Assembly: GCA_011049715.1 (NCBI GenBank)
Contig: DRHF01000115.1
Location: forward strand, 1-52,887
Reading direction: 5' to 3'
From: Desulfobacterales bacterium
GTDB taxonomy: Bacteria > Desulfobacterota > Desulfobacteria > Desulfobacterales > UBA2156
DNA length: 52,887 bases
A program made the translations under genes and the position numbers. The first letter of the stretch is position 1; each line of letters begins with the position of its first letter. Positions 43,173 to 52,338 of this stretch are shown here, in pieces. A model generated the notes under the pieces. That model was not told where the DNA came from. It ran no database searches and saw only the letters and a list, made by a program, of their open reading frames with translations.

Positions 43173-44216
43173 TCAATTTCTGAGTATCGATTTTAGGATA
43201 TCAGGGCGGTTGGTGATGATACCGTCAACCCCCATTTTCAGGAGACGGAGCAGATCACGTTTCCGATCCGGCGTCCAAACAAAGACGCTTATCCCGAGCC
43301 GGTGAGCTTCCCTAATATTGTCGGGTGTAACATATTTATAGTATGGGGCCCAGAACCGGCCTCCGGCCGCTTTTATCGCCAGGGGTATTGAACCGTTATA
43401 GTTGTCGATATCAATTCCGGCTGTCCAAGGGGAGGGTCCGGGCTGGCCCGGTTTAATGTTATTTAAACGGTTGCCGATGCGGGAGAGGTAGACCGTCGAA
43501 ATTTCAGGGGCGATTTTTTGAACATGGACGAGGGCGCGCCAGTCAAAGGAAAGTATTTTGACACGTTTTGAAAAGTTTTCTCTGTCTAAGAGGTTTACGA
43601 CCGCTCGGGCCACCGGTTTAGGCTTTCGGCTGGCTTTTGTATTTTCAGGTGAGGTTTTGATTTCAATCCAAAGCCGAGTTGTTTTATTTTGAAGACTTCG
43701 GATCAAATCGATCACTTCTTTTAAGGTCGGGATTCGTTCCCCATCGACCGATGTCTGATTTGGATACCGTCTTGCATAACCGGTATGCGGTTTCATGCGG
43801 CCGACATCAAATCCCTTTAACTCCCCCAGCGAGAGGTTCTTGACCAAAAGTCCGGTCCACATATCAAGCCATTCACCGTTCGATGTCCTAGTGATCTCCG
43901 GTTTAAGCGTGAAATCATGGTAGACGACTAAGATTTTATCAGCCGAAAGGTGAACATCCAGCTCGATCGCATCCACGCCGAGATTCAGGGCTTTTTTAAA
44001 AGCAGCGAGGGTATTTTCCGGAGCCAGGCCTGCCGCCCCCCGGTGACCGATCACCAAAAGTTTATTCGGTGATGACGGGATCGTTGTCCTTAACTGGGAG
44101 TTTCCAAGGGCTTGACTCGTTATGAAAAAGAACAGTGCCGCTGTGGAGAGCGTCATTTTTAAAGGCAGTTTTTTCAGTATCGCAACTGATTTTTTCAAAA
44201 GATAAGACCTCGCCAT
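43173..44216 (-). CDS. Glycerophosphodiester phosphodiesterase, exported
   Basis: 347 residues. An N-terminal hydrophobic signal or anchor (about 20-38) precedes a GDPD barrel: VIGHRGAAGLAPENT (catalytic His and Arg), AIELDVHLSADKILVVYHDF (metal Glu/Asp and second His), and WIEIKT. It hydrolyses glycerophosphodiesters to glycerol 3-phosphate and an alcohol, probably in the periplasm. It lies 12 bases after the molybdopterin enzyme gene. Confidence 0.9.
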   Translation of the reverse strand: MARSYLLKKSVAILKKLPLKMTLSTAALFFFITSQALGNSQLRTTIPSSPNKLLVIGHRGAAGLAPENTLAAFKKALNLGVDAIELDVHLSADKILVVYHDFTLKPEITRTSNGEWLDMWTGLLVKNLSLGELKGFDVGRMKPHTGYARRYPNQTSVDGERIPTLKEVIDLIRSLQNKTTRLWIEIKTSPENTKASRKPKPVARAVVNLLDRENFSKRVKILSFDWRALVHVQKIAPEISTVYLSRIGNRLNNIKPGQPGPSPWTAGIDIDNYNGSIPLAIKAAGGRFWAPYYKYVTPDNIREAHRLGISVFVWTPDRKRDLLRLLKMGVDGIITNRPDILKSILRN

Positions 44217-44228
44217 CGGCGCGGATGG

Positions 44229-46184
44229 TCAGACCGACTCTATCCTGACGACCGTTGAATTAAACACAGGCCCCCCACCCAAATGCTGGGGCGTGCTCGG
44301 GCAGACCGTATTAAAGGGTACACCATTTTTCCCAGGAAACTGTTTGGGACTCCACAAAACACCCACGGGAACATCGTCCGTGATCTGTGTAGATGCGCTG
44401 ATTTTACCCAATGTGTTTGCTAAAAAAACCTCGTCGTTGTTGTTGATGCCGTTTTTTTCAGCATCCTGGGGATTGATCCACACGATCGCCGGAATCGGGC
44501 CGAAGATGTCTTGGAATTGGGTGTGAGTGTATTCTCGCACCGCACTGTTTAATAAAAGATATTCATCAGGTCCTGTTTTTGTAGGTTCAAAATAGGGAAA
44601 ATCAGTACTTCCTTTTTTCCCGTCCGATTCGGAAACGAATTCTATCTTTCCTGAGGAGGTCTGATATTCATCCAGAGGCTTGTACTTCATCTGAACCTGG
44701 TTTCCATCCAAAAGCTGCTGGAACGTGTCTTTGGCCAATGCACCATCAAAGGCTTTTTCTAAGGCTTCCCAAGGGGGCTCATAGACCATTTCGGAACCGG
44801 TGTTTAGCCGTTTAGCCAGACCCACCATGACCTCGATCTCATCTTTACTCTCTCCCAAAGGAGCGATGACTCGGTTTGATTTTCTGACATGCCAGTGGGA
44901 CCAAGGAACGACGATATCTTCCTTTTCCAAATAAGATGTTGCAGGCAACACCACGTCTGCAAATTCAATCGTCTCGTTCCAGTGGGGATCGTGAACCACC
45001 ATAAAAACATCATTTTTTACAAGCCCTCGGCGAAACGCGGTCTGGTTCGGCAAAGTCAGCGCCGGATTTGTTCCGTAGACATAGATGAACTTGAATTCCC
45101 CTGCCAAAACAGCGTCGCTTAAGGCCACTTGACTCGTCACTTTCGGTGATTTTCTGACCAGGCTTTGGCCAGTCAGATAATTGGTATCCACATCTATTCC
45201 GCTGCTGTTGCCATAAAAAAATCCCCGGTGTTGACCTATCAGTGAAGGAAGCAGGGAAACGGCCCGAACAGCTTGGGCACCCTGATTTGATTTTTGGAAA
45301 CCGATGCCGATCATGGTTGCGCTCGGTCTGTGCTCACCATAAACTTGGGCCAACTTTTCGATACGGCGCCCTTGAACGCCGGTTGCCGCTGCAGTTTTCT
45401 CCAAAGTCCATTTTTCGACCTGTTCTTTGTACATATCAAAACCATTGGTCCAGGCGTTGATAAACTCGCCATCAATCTGATTTTGCTGAATCAGGTGATT
45501 TGCAATACCATTGGCCAATGCCACGTCTGTTTCCGGGCGTGGCGCTATCCATAAATCAGCTTTTTTGGCGGTTTCAGATCGTCTCGAATCGATTACCGCG
45601 ATGAGTGCTCCCTGTTGTTTGCGGGCATCGTTGGCCAAAGCCCAGATGTGGGGTGCGGAAACGACCGGATTGAATCCCCAAAACAGAATCAGGTTCTGAT
45701 TGACCAGTTGTTCCGGTTGAAGCCCATATCCCAGTCCGTAGTGAAGCCCCAGCCCCGCGTGACCGGATAGGCTGCAGATGCTGTGATCGGTTTCCGTTGC
45801 GCCCAGGGCTTTCCAAAGCCGCTGGGAGAATTGCTCCACCAGAAGCCCCATGTTGCCGGCATAATGCACCAACAAAAGCTTCTCCGGTCCACACCGATCC
45901 AGAACCGTGTTGATCTGTCTGGAAACCGTGTCGAATGCCTCCTTCCAGGACGCACGGGTAAAGTTCCGTCCGGGTTTGGAACCGTTTCGGATCTGGGGAT
46001 AGAGAATGCGGTTTTGATAAACCCGCTCGGGATCTTTTGGACTGCGCATACAGGTAAATCCCCGGGTTACCGGATTTTCACTGCTGCCGCTTAATTTCAC
46101 CAACCAGCCATTGTTGTCTATCTGGGCTTCCAAAGAGCAGGTGCTGTAGCAATCCCGCGGACATACGGTCTTAATTGTTTTCAT
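44229..46184 (-). CDS. Molybdopterin (bis-MGD) oxidoreductase catalytic subunit
   Basis: 651 residues. An N-terminal 4Fe-4S site C8, C12, C16 and C45 (CPRDCYSTC...TCM) is followed by the molybdopterin domains (RASWKEAFDTVSRQI; LFWGFNPVVSAPHIW; VIDSRRSETAKKAD; YVYGTNPAL) and the C-terminal dinucleotide-binding domain (WINPQDAEKNGI). The probable metal ligand lies in SICSLSGHAG and is Ser or Cys. No Tat signal, so cytoplasmic. No electron-transfer subunit is adjacent. Substrate cannot be named; the group includes many unassigned oxidoreductases and hydroxytransferases. Confidence 0.85.
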   Translation of the reverse strand: MKTIKTVCPRDCYSTCSLEAQIDNNGWLVKLSGSSENPVTRGFTCMRSPKDPERVYQNRILYPQIRNGSKPGRNFTRASWKEAFDTVSRQINTVLDRCGPEKLLLVHYAGNMGLLVEQFSQRLWKALGATETDHSICSLSGHAGLGLHYGLGYGLQPEQLVNQNLILFWGFNPVVSAPHIWALANDARKQQGALIAVIDSRRSETAKKADLWIAPRPETDVALANGIANHLIQQNQIDGEFINAWTNGFDMYKEQVEKWTLEKTAAATGVQGRRIEKLAQVYGEHRPSATMIGIGFQKSNQGAQAVRAVSLLPSLIGQHRGFFYGNSSGIDVDTNYLTGQSLVRKSPKVTSQVALSDAVLAGEFKFIYVYGTNPALTLPNQTAFRRGLVKNDVFMVVHDPHWNETIEFADVVLPATSYLEKEDIVVPWSHWHVRKSNRVIAPLGESKDEIEVMVGLAKRLNTGSEMVYEPPWEALEKAFDGALAKDTFQQLLDGNQVQMKYKPLDEYQTSSGKIEFVSESDGKKGSTDFPYFEPTKTGPDEYLLLNSAVREYTHTQFQDIFGPIPAIVWINPQDAEKNGINNNDEVFLANTLGKISASTQITDDVPVGVLWSPKQFPGKNGVPFNTVCPSTPQHLGGGPVFNSTVVRIESV

Positions 46185-46222
46185 AGGATTCTACTCCCTT
46201 TGTTATTTAAATGGAATAAATT

Positions 46223-46315
46223 CTCAAGTTTCGACCTGGTATTTTGAGAAAAGTCGCATCAGGCATAGGGTAACCAGATGCGGCACTGTGCCCCATTGGG
46301 GGTGCGAAACTTGAG
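46223..46315. mobile_element. MITE-like element, copy 1
   Basis: 93 bases bounded by CTCAAGTTTCGACC (46223-46236) and GGTGCGAAACTTGAG (46301-46315). It shares with the copy at 47451-47567 the inner words GCATCAGGCATAGGGTAA and CCAGATGCGGCAC, which themselves pair through GCATC/GATGC. No coding capacity; mobilisation would depend on a transposase elsewhere. Confidence 0.65.
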
Positions 46316-46693
46316 TGAATTTATAATATGACAAATCATGAGTGTCAAACATCTGTGGCGTTTTCAAAGGCAGATCCATCATATTTCAAAAATATCCATA
46401 TCAGCTGCAAATTATAGAGAAAACAAGGACGCCTTAATCTCGGTGACGATCGTTAACCATAAAAAGCAGGATTAAACCGTCTCTTAACATTCATAATGGG
46501 TATTTTGATTACGTATTAAATACCTAATAAAAAAGTATTGTTTTTTTTCGCCCAATATGATAAAAAAAGATTGTTTCCTGTTTTTGCTAGCTTATTCGCT
46601 ACATTCGATATAATATCCAGACGCCTTTAAACGGTTGATGGCATGGATTGGATAATAAAACCCAACTGCTAATCTGTCCAATGGAAAAAATTC

Positions 46694-46781
46694 TTGACAT
46701 GGATACTTTTATTTATGTAAATATCGAAGAACTTGTTCCCCGTTTGACACGCCGCAAGGCCTCGGACGGGGTTATTTTTTT
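46694..46781 (+). promoter_or_regulatory. Promoter with leader terminator (possible attenuator) of the NYN gene
   Basis: TTGACA (46694-46699) with a weak -10 around 46717-46723 is followed by a hairpin CCCCGT...ACGGGG (46738-46743, 46766-46771) that encloses GCC-GCAA-GGC, and then a T-tract (46774-46781). The ribosome site GGAGGGG and ATG 46793 follow at once. An intrinsic terminator directly before the coding region suggests attenuation, or termination of a small upstream RNA. Confidence 0.5.
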
Positions 46782-46792
46782 GTGGAGGGGTT

Positions 46793-47422
46793 ATGCACAG
46801 TGAACCCCTTAATAAACGAACTGTCGCTTTCGTAGATGGACAGAACCTTTACCACTACGCCCGGGAATCCTTTGGTCATACCTACCCTAATTATGATGTT
46901 ACAGCCCTGGGCAAAATAGTCTGTATGCAAAAAGGCTGGAATTTGACTCAAGTCCGTTTCTACACCGGCGTTCCTGATCATCAGGACAATCCTTTTTGGA
47001 ACTATTTCTGGTCACACAAATTGGCGATGTTGGGAAGGCAGGGTGTGATTACCTACCACCGATCGCTTCGCTATCGTAACCGGCGGGTTAAACTCCCAGA
47101 CGGTACCGAGCATACCCTTTTGGTCGAAGAAGAAAAGGGAATCGACGTGCGGATAGGTATCGATGTTATTCGCATGGCACATCAAAACAAGTATGATATA
47201 GCCGTCATTTTTAGCCAGGATCAAGACCTTGCAGAAGTGGCCACAGAAATTCGCACAGTTGCGCAGGAACAGGATCGTTGGATCAAAATAGCCTGTGCTT
47301 TTCCATTAAGCCCAACCAGTGTAAATCGTCGTGGGATCGACAAGACCGATTGGATTCCTATCGACCGAGCGACCTATGATGCCTGCCTTGATAAAAGAGA
47401 TTACCGGCCGAAACTAAATTAG
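46793..47422 (+). CDS. NYN-domain (LabA/DUF88-like) putative ribonuclease
   Basis: 209 residues behind GGAGGGG. The PIN-like NYN core shows its acidic residues: D15 and N18 in AFVDGQNLYH, the pair in EEKGIDVRIGIDVIRMA, and DQD in IFSQDQDLAEV. Such proteins act on RNA or associate with defence and regulatory loci. The stop codon TAG lies inside the AGTGCCCATCC end of a repeat, and MITE-like copies flank the gene on both sides, which points to acquisition or mobility of this segment. Confidence 0.88.
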   Translation: MHSEPLNKRTVAFVDGQNLYHYARESFGHTYPNYDVTALGKIVCMQKGWNLTQVRFYTGVPDHQDNPFWNYFWSHKLAMLGRQGVITYHRSLRYRNRRVKLPDGTEHTLLVEEEKGIDVRIGIDVIRMAHQNKYDIAVIFSQDQDLAEVATEIRTVAQEQDRWIKIACAFPLSPTSVNRRGIDKTDWIPIDRATYDACLDKRDYRPKLN

Positions 47423-47613
47423 TGCCCATCCACGACTTTAAAATAAATAACTCAAGTTTCGCACCTGATATTTTAAGGAAAGTTGCATCAGGCATAGGGT
47501 AAAAAGAAATTTTATTTACCCCACACCAGATGCGGCACCGTGCCCCATTGGAGGTGCGAAACTTGAGTAAATAATAGAGGTGTCCAATTCAGAAATGAGC
47601 AATTTTTGTCCTG
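47421..47613. repeat. AGTGCCCA-family repeat interrupted by MITE copy 2
   Basis: AGTGCCCATCCA (47421-47432) and GTCCAATTCAGAAATGAG (47582-47599) match the two ends of the element at 28399-28542. Between them lies the MITE-like copy at 47451-47567, flanked by AAATA on each side, so one element seems to have inserted into the other. Confidence 0.55.
47451..47567. mobile_element. MITE-like element, copy 2
   Basis: 117 bases with arms CTCAAGTTTCGCACC (47451-47465) and GGTGCGAAACTTGAG (47553-47567), perfect inverse copies. AAATA borders it on both sides (allowing one more terminal base pair), compatible with a 5-base target duplication. It differs from copy 1 mainly by about 24 extra bases after GGGTAA. 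Confidence 0.7.
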
Positions 47614-47656
47614 TTCGGGGTCAAAAGGGTATGATAGGAATGATCTGTTTTAAAAT

Positions 47657-48259
47657 ATGACAAATTTTATCGACAAAATTCATTTTCAAGAACTGGCCAA
47701 ACAAGATCCGGCTGATGTTTGCAGGCGAGCATTATGTAAATATGATGATGTGAAGAAGTTTTATACGGTATCTTTGTGGGGTGAGGAATACGCTATATAT
47801 CCCCATGAGTTTAAGATTGATCGTATCGGTAAAAATGTTCAAAGCCCCCATGATTATTTGTATCTCTTTATTATACATTACCTTTTGAAATCAAAAGAAA
47901 TTGACATAAGCAGAGAATGGATATCAGAAAAAGATATTCCTGGCGGCACTACATTTTTCCGCGGCCCTCACGCAATACCAACCCATTTAATCTCTAAGCG
48001 ATTCGGCAATAATATTAAAAAGTTCAGGAAAAGATGTGAACAACTTCATGGTATTCCACTTGATATTGTAGATGTGGCATATCGCTTCGAAATAACAGCG
48101 CATATTCCAGTGGCAGCTCTATATTGGGAAGGAGATGATGAGTTTTTGCCTGAGGCGAAAATACTATACGATAGAACCATTATTGAGCATTTGGCATCTG
48201 ATATTATATTTGCTTTAGCCGTTGAAATTTGTACAAGATTAGGAAGCCCCCACGGCTAA
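47657..48259 (+). CDS. DUF3786-like protein
   Basis: 200 residues. The segment PGGTTFFRGPHAIPTHLISKRFG (about 96-118) is the hallmark of the DUF3786 family found in anaerobes, often near corrinoid or acetyl-CoA pathway genes. No catalytic motif is known. It lies just after repeat DNA and is convergent with the next gene. No export signal. Confidence 0.7.
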   Translation: MTNFIDKIHFQELAKQDPADVCRRALCKYDDVKKFYTVSLWGEEYAIYPHEFKIDRIGKNVQSPHDYLYLFIIHYLLKSKEIDISREWISEKDIPGGTTFFRGPHAIPTHLISKRFGNNIKKFRKRCEQLHGIPLDIVDVAYRFEITAHIPVAALYWEGDDEFLPEAKILYDRTIIEHLASDIIFALAVEICTRLGSPHG

Positions 48260-48330
48260 CCCAGATCTCTCTTTTTCGTTTTATAGTTTTAGACGATCAT
48301 GGACCCGCACCATGGGAAAATCGTTATAGC

Positions 48331-49431
48331 CTATATACCATCAAAAAAAAATTCTAGATATTGACCCAATGTTGTTGAAATGAGGTGTGAATTGTTCCAA
48401 TAATTCTCGATGATCCACAATGCCGATCCCAGCCCTGTAAAGTAATGGGGGTTGTAATGACCCTGATAAAGATCGCATACTCCTCTGATCAAATATCGAC
48501 CCAAACGTCTCCGATCCGACTGTGATCGCGTCATGGCCAAAAGCGCGGGTAAGACGGAATTTAAATCCTTTTTTGAGAACTGCCCATAAAATTGCTTATA
48601 GCCGGGGAGGGCGGTATCTGCCGGTTCGATTTTTCTTGAATCCTTGGATTTGATCCCCATGAACCTGATTCCGGCCTGGAGTAGGTGTTGATACGCTTTG
48701 AAATTGAACAGATGCCGAACCCGTTCAATGGCGTAGAAAGTGATGGTATGGTGGAGGTTGACGATTCCGTATCCGGCCGTCGCCTGCAGCAATTTTTCTT
48801 CAAGTGCCTTTTCTGAAATATTGCTTTCCGCTGAAATTGCAGGGGATGTTGTATTAAATCTTCCTTTACAGAAATAATCTGCCAGGCAAACCAAGACCGG
48901 CCATGGATCATCATCAGGCCGTGAGAGCATTTCAAGCAATATAAATGCCGTACATGAAATAGAATGGCCCAACGAGTCGTTTAGATATCCACTGCCCAGA
49001 AGAAGTAGATTTCGAGAAAGCGCCATTATGCCTTTTTGTTCTAGAAAAGCTTTTAGAGCGTTTGCCGTCAACGCGATGTCCTGATAGCTGATCGCGGTTT
49101 CTATGTCGCTGAAAGAGATACCCTTTTTTTTGGCACTTGCCTTAACCGGCTTTTTGATTTTAGGCCGCATGGCATACTCTGCGATTTCGATCCGAATGAG
49201 AGTGGGTATATCTTCAATCTCCAGATAGGGGATAAATTCTCTGATTATTGCATACATCTTCGGAAGATGGGGGTTAATAAAAGGGGGGTTGAGTATCGGT
49301 TGCACGGCCGGAAAAAGTGAAAGATGGATGTCCCAAGGATCTGCTCCTTTTTCAAGAAGCTGATCATAAAGCTTTAGCGCGGTATTGATTTCTGAAGCTG
49401 CAATGGCTTTTAGCAGATTGCTTGTCAGCAT
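48331..49431 (-). CDS. Unknown helical protein
   Basis: 366 residues, mostly alpha-helical, without signal peptide or membrane segments. Recurrent motifs include LGHSISCTAFILLEM and LHHTITFYAIERVRHLF, with histidines that could bind a metal, and a basic stretch PKIKKPVKASAKKKG near 110. I do not recognise the family. It stands alone between the DUF3786-like gene (convergent) and the TRAP operon, from which it is separated by about 100 bases. Confidence 0.6.
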   Translation of the reverse strand: MLTSNLLKAIAASEINTALKLYDQLLEKGADPWDIHLSLFPAVQPILNPPFINPHLPKMYAIIREFIPYLEIEDIPTLIRIEIAEYAMRPKIKKPVKASAKKKGISFSDIETAISYQDIALTANALKAFLEQKGIMALSRNLLLLGSGYLNDSLGHSISCTAFILLEMLSRPDDDPWPVLVCLADYFCKGRFNTTSPAISAESNISEKALEEKLLQATAGYGIVNLHHTITFYAIERVRHLFNFKAYQHLLQAGIRFMGIKSKDSRKIEPADTALPGYKQFYGQFSKKDLNSVLPALLAMTRSQSDRRRLGRYLIRGVCDLYQGHYNPHYFTGLGSALWIIENYWNNSHLISTTLGQYLEFFFDGI

Positions 49432-49538
49432 CGTATTCCCTACCCTGGTGTTTTGTTATCAGATAACCTGCGTTTTCCACGCTTCCACGCCCTTGCAAAA
49501 GACCGAAGCGTTTTCATAAAACACAAACGTGGTTGATT

Positions 49539-50030
49539 TCAGCTCTTCCGGTCCGACTGACCGGTATCGGGTCCGATCAGCCGGGCCAGAAGATGAATAA
49601 AAATGATCACCACCGCGATCGGTACGATCACGGTAATCCAAGCCATCGGTATTTGCAGCCCTTCGTTGAGTCGATATAAACCCCGATCCAAGAAACGACC
49701 ACTGTGGTAGAGAACCGGTCCCAGAAATACTACTACAGCAACGGGCCGCACCCAGGCGTAACCGATGATCCGAACCTTCGAGCCGGTTTGCGGCGGCTGA
49801 ATCAATCTAGGGTCGCGGTCGGCCCTGAACGCCACCGTGGCACCAAACAAACCACCCCAGATCATACAGTAGCGTGCGGCATCCTCGGTCCAGACCGGCA
49901 CGGCCTGGAAGATATACCTGGCCAGCACCTGAAACAGCACCAGCAGCAGCATCAGGCTCAGAAATCCGATACCTGCCGCCCGGCAGAATTTATCAATTCC
50001 GTAGCTGACCAACACAATGGCCCGGCGCAT
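49539..50030 (-). CDS. dctQ: TRAP transporter small permease (DctQ)
   Basis: 163 residues with four membrane helices. DctQ marks: VLARYIFQAVPVWTEDAARYCMIWGGLFGATVAFRAD (about 33-70). The C-terminal tail is charged. It is last in the operon, 10 bases after dctP; in TRAP systems it pairs with DctM to form the membrane unit. Confidence 0.88.
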   Translation of the reverse strand: MRRAIVLVSYGIDKFCRAAGIGFLSLMLLLVLFQVLARYIFQAVPVWTEDAARYCMIWGGLFGATVAFRADRDPRLIQPPQTGSKVRIIGYAWVRPVAVVVFLGPVLYHSGRFLDRGLYRLNEGLQIPMAWITVIVPIAVVIIFIHLLARLIGPDTGQSDRKS

Positions 50031-50040
50031 CGGCTTCCCC

Positions 50041-51036
50041 TTATCGTTGTTTCTCAGCCGCCTGAATAAACATCGTCACAATTTTCTCAGGTACGATGTC
50101 GGTGTAATTGGGTCTGATTAACGCAGCAAACTGGGCCTTTTCTTCGGATGAGTTGACATAAACCTGCATGCCGGCCTTCTTGAGAGCATCTAAACCCTGC
50201 ACCTCTGCCTTCTTGACCCACGCCTGGACAGCGGCGTTCGCTTTTGCAGCACCTCCATCGACAATGGCCCTGTCCTTATCGTTCAGCCCTTTGTACCAGT
50301 CTTCGGAACCGATTGCGATCCGAAGTGCCGGAGCCACTTTAACGTCCGAGTAGTATTTGAGTACCTCGGTGTGTTTGAACATGATCGGCACGAAACCCGG
50401 ATTCATGTAACCGTCGGCCACGCCGGTCTGCAGCGCGTTGTAAATTTCAGGCCATGGGATGATCACCGCGTTGGCACCCCAGATCTCCAACCATTTGGCC
50501 TGTTTTTTATCCAGGGCACGCATGCGGATGCCCTTGAAGTCGGCGGGGGTCTTGATGAATTTTTTGGTGGTGATGATACCGGCCATGTCTCCCACCGGGA
50601 TCAGGCCCAAAACACGGACACCCCTCTTGGTCGTTCCGGCATTAATTTTGGCTAAAAGATCCGTGTTTTTGAGTACCCGGAAAAAATGGTCCATGTCTTC
50701 AAAAAGAAACGGAAGATAAAAGCCGAATATGGTAGGGTCGAGGCTTCCGGCTTTGGCCAGATCAGAATTGGATATTTCCAGGAGCCCCTGGCTGACCTGG
50801 TCAAGTTTTTCGGCTTCGCCGCCCAGGGCGTCTTTGGCGTAAAGCTTGACTTTAATTCCTTTGGATTCCAGATCCTCGGCAAATGTCTTGGACCAGAGAT
50901 AGGTGCCGCATTTCTCTGGATCGGGCGGACAGTCCAGAGCCAGCTTTATCTCTCCCCCGGCAAAGACCTCGCCGCCCATTACCAGAACTACTGCCAGGCT
51001 GATGATAACACATAGGATGGTTTGAGATTTCTTCAT
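50041..51036 (-). CDS. dctP: TRAP transporter solute-binding protein (DctP)
   Basis: 331 residues behind AAAGGAGACA. Signal peptide 1-26 (cut after VFA). DctP-family features: GGEAEKLDQVSQGLLEIS, FKGIRMRAL (the conserved Arg that binds the ligand carboxylate), NALQTGVADGYMNP. It captures an organic acid in the periplasm. The ligand is unknown; the amidohydrolase next door hints at N-acyl amino acids or related carboxylates. Confidence 0.9.
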   Translation of the reverse strand: MKKSQTILCVIISLAVVLVMGGEVFAGGEIKLALDCPPDPEKCGTYLWSKTFAEDLESKGIKVKLYAKDALGGEAEKLDQVSQGLLEISNSDLAKAGSLDPTIFGFYLPFLFEDMDHFFRVLKNTDLLAKINAGTTKRGVRVLGLIPVGDMAGIITTKKFIKTPADFKGIRMRALDKKQAKWLEIWGANAVIIPWPEIYNALQTGVADGYMNPGFVPIMFKHTEVLKYYSDVKVAPALRIAIGSEDWYKGLNDKDRAIVDGGAAKANAAVQAWVKKAEVQGLDALKKAGMQVYVNSSEEKAQFAALIRPNYTDIVPEKIVTMFIQAAEKQR

Positions 51037-51057
51037 GACTTTGTCTCCTTTCGTTTC

Positions 51058-52338
51058 TTATAAAAACCCCAAGATACGGGGTAGGTAAAGCGACAGCGAC
51101 GGAACCAGCGTGATGACCAGCAACACGACGATTTCCACCAGGATAAAGGGCAGTGTCGCCTTTGCCAATGTCCAGTAGTTTACGCCTGAAATGGCGGAAA
51201 CAACAATCAGGCAGCCGCCCAGGGGCGGGGTGATAAGTCCCATTGTCAGGTTTAGGCACAGAATGATACCCAAATGAATGGGATGAACGCCCTGCGCCAC
51301 TGCCGCCGGCCCAAACAACGGCACCAGCAGAGCCAGCGCCATCGGAATATCCATGAACATCCCGGCGATCAGGAATATCAGATTGATCAGCAGCAGAAAA
51401 GATGTGCCGGTCAACCCGGTTTCAATGGCAAGTTCAGCTATGCGTTGGGGCCATTGTTCCAGCGAACCGATGTAAGCGGCGCAGGCAGCCGCAGCCAGGA
51501 TCATAAATATCGATCCGACCAAAATGGCGGACCGTTCGAAACATTGCCAGATGACTTTGAAACTAACCCCGCCGTAGAAGAAACCGGCCAGCAGTGCGGC
51601 CGCTACCGCCACCCCGGCGGCTTCGGTGGGGGTGGCGATGCCGAAAACGATGCCGCCCAGAATAATGGTCGGCAACATCAGCGCCGGTACTGATTTAAGC
51701 AGGCTGGACCAGAACGCCGGAACCGGTGTGCCGCGGCCGCCCGGGTGACCGTGGCGGTGGGCAAAAACGGCATTGGCCAGCATCAGAGCAGCCCCCAACA
51801 AAAATCCGGGAAATATGCCGGCGGCAAACAGACCGCCGATAGAGACCTGCATCCACGCGCCGTAGAATATGAGAATAATGGAAGGAGGAATAATCGGGCC
51901 GATAACAGAGGAAGCGGCCGTAATAGCGCCCGCATATTGATTGGTGTACCCCTGCTCCCGCATGGCCGGCACGAGCGTATTTGAAAGTGCGGCGGCATCG
52001 GCCACTGCCGAGCCGCTTATGCCGGCAAAAAAAATGGATGTTAAAATATTTACGTGACCCAAACCTCCTTTGAACCGCCCCACGATGGACATGGAGAAGT
52101 CGATGAGATGGCGGGTTACGCCGGTGCGATTCATCACTTCCCCGGTCATGATGAAAAGCGCCATGGCCATCAGAGCAAATATGTCGAGTTGACTGAATAT
52201 TCGCTGGGGCAGCACCGCCAAATAACGGGCATTGTCGCTCGCGATGAAGGTCAGTACGGCAGCAGCGCCCACCACATACGCCAAAGCTGCGCCGGTTATC
52301 ATAAACAGGACTGAAATGATGATGACTATCCAGAACAA
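51058..52338 (-). CDS. dctM: TRAP transporter large permease (DctM)
   Basis: 426 residues starting with TTG at 52338 (AGAAAGG site seven bases before); an ATG would cut into the first helix. About twelve membrane helices and DctM motifs: FFAGISGSAVADAAALSNTLVPAM, SSVIGPIIPPSIILI, ITPPLGGCLIV. It imports the ligand with sodium ions. First gene of the operon dctM-dctP-dctQ, an order less usual than P-Q-M. Confidence 0.9.
   Translation of the reverse strand: MFWIVIIISVLFMITGAALAYVVGAAAVLTFIASDNARYLAVLPQRIFSQLDIFALMAMALFIMTGEVMNRTGVTRHLIDFSMSIVGRFKGGLGHVNILTSIFFAGISGSAVADAAALSNTLVPAMREQGYTNQYAGAITAASSVIGPIIPPSIILIFYGAWMQVSIGGLFAAGIFPGFLLGAALMLANAVFAHRHGHPGGRGTPVPAFWSSLLKSVPALMLPTIILGGIVFGIATPTEAAGVAVAAALLAGFFYGGVSFKVIWQCFERSAILVGSIFMILAAAACAAYIGSLEQWPQRIAELAIETGLTGTSFLLLINLIFLIAGMFMDIPMALALLVPLFGPAAVAQGVHPIHLGIILCLNLTMGLITPPLGGCLIVVSAISGVNYWTLAKATLPFILVEIVVLLVITLVPSLSLYLPRILGFL

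Larger units (their letters stand above)
46185..46792. other. Intergenic region with MITE copy 1, promoter and hairpin
   Basis: A 608-base gap between the divergent molybdopterin enzyme and NYN genes. It contains the MITE-like element at 46223-46315, an A/T-rich stretch with nothing I recognise (46320-46690), then TTGACA at 46694 and the hairpin at 46738-46781. Confidence 0.5.
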
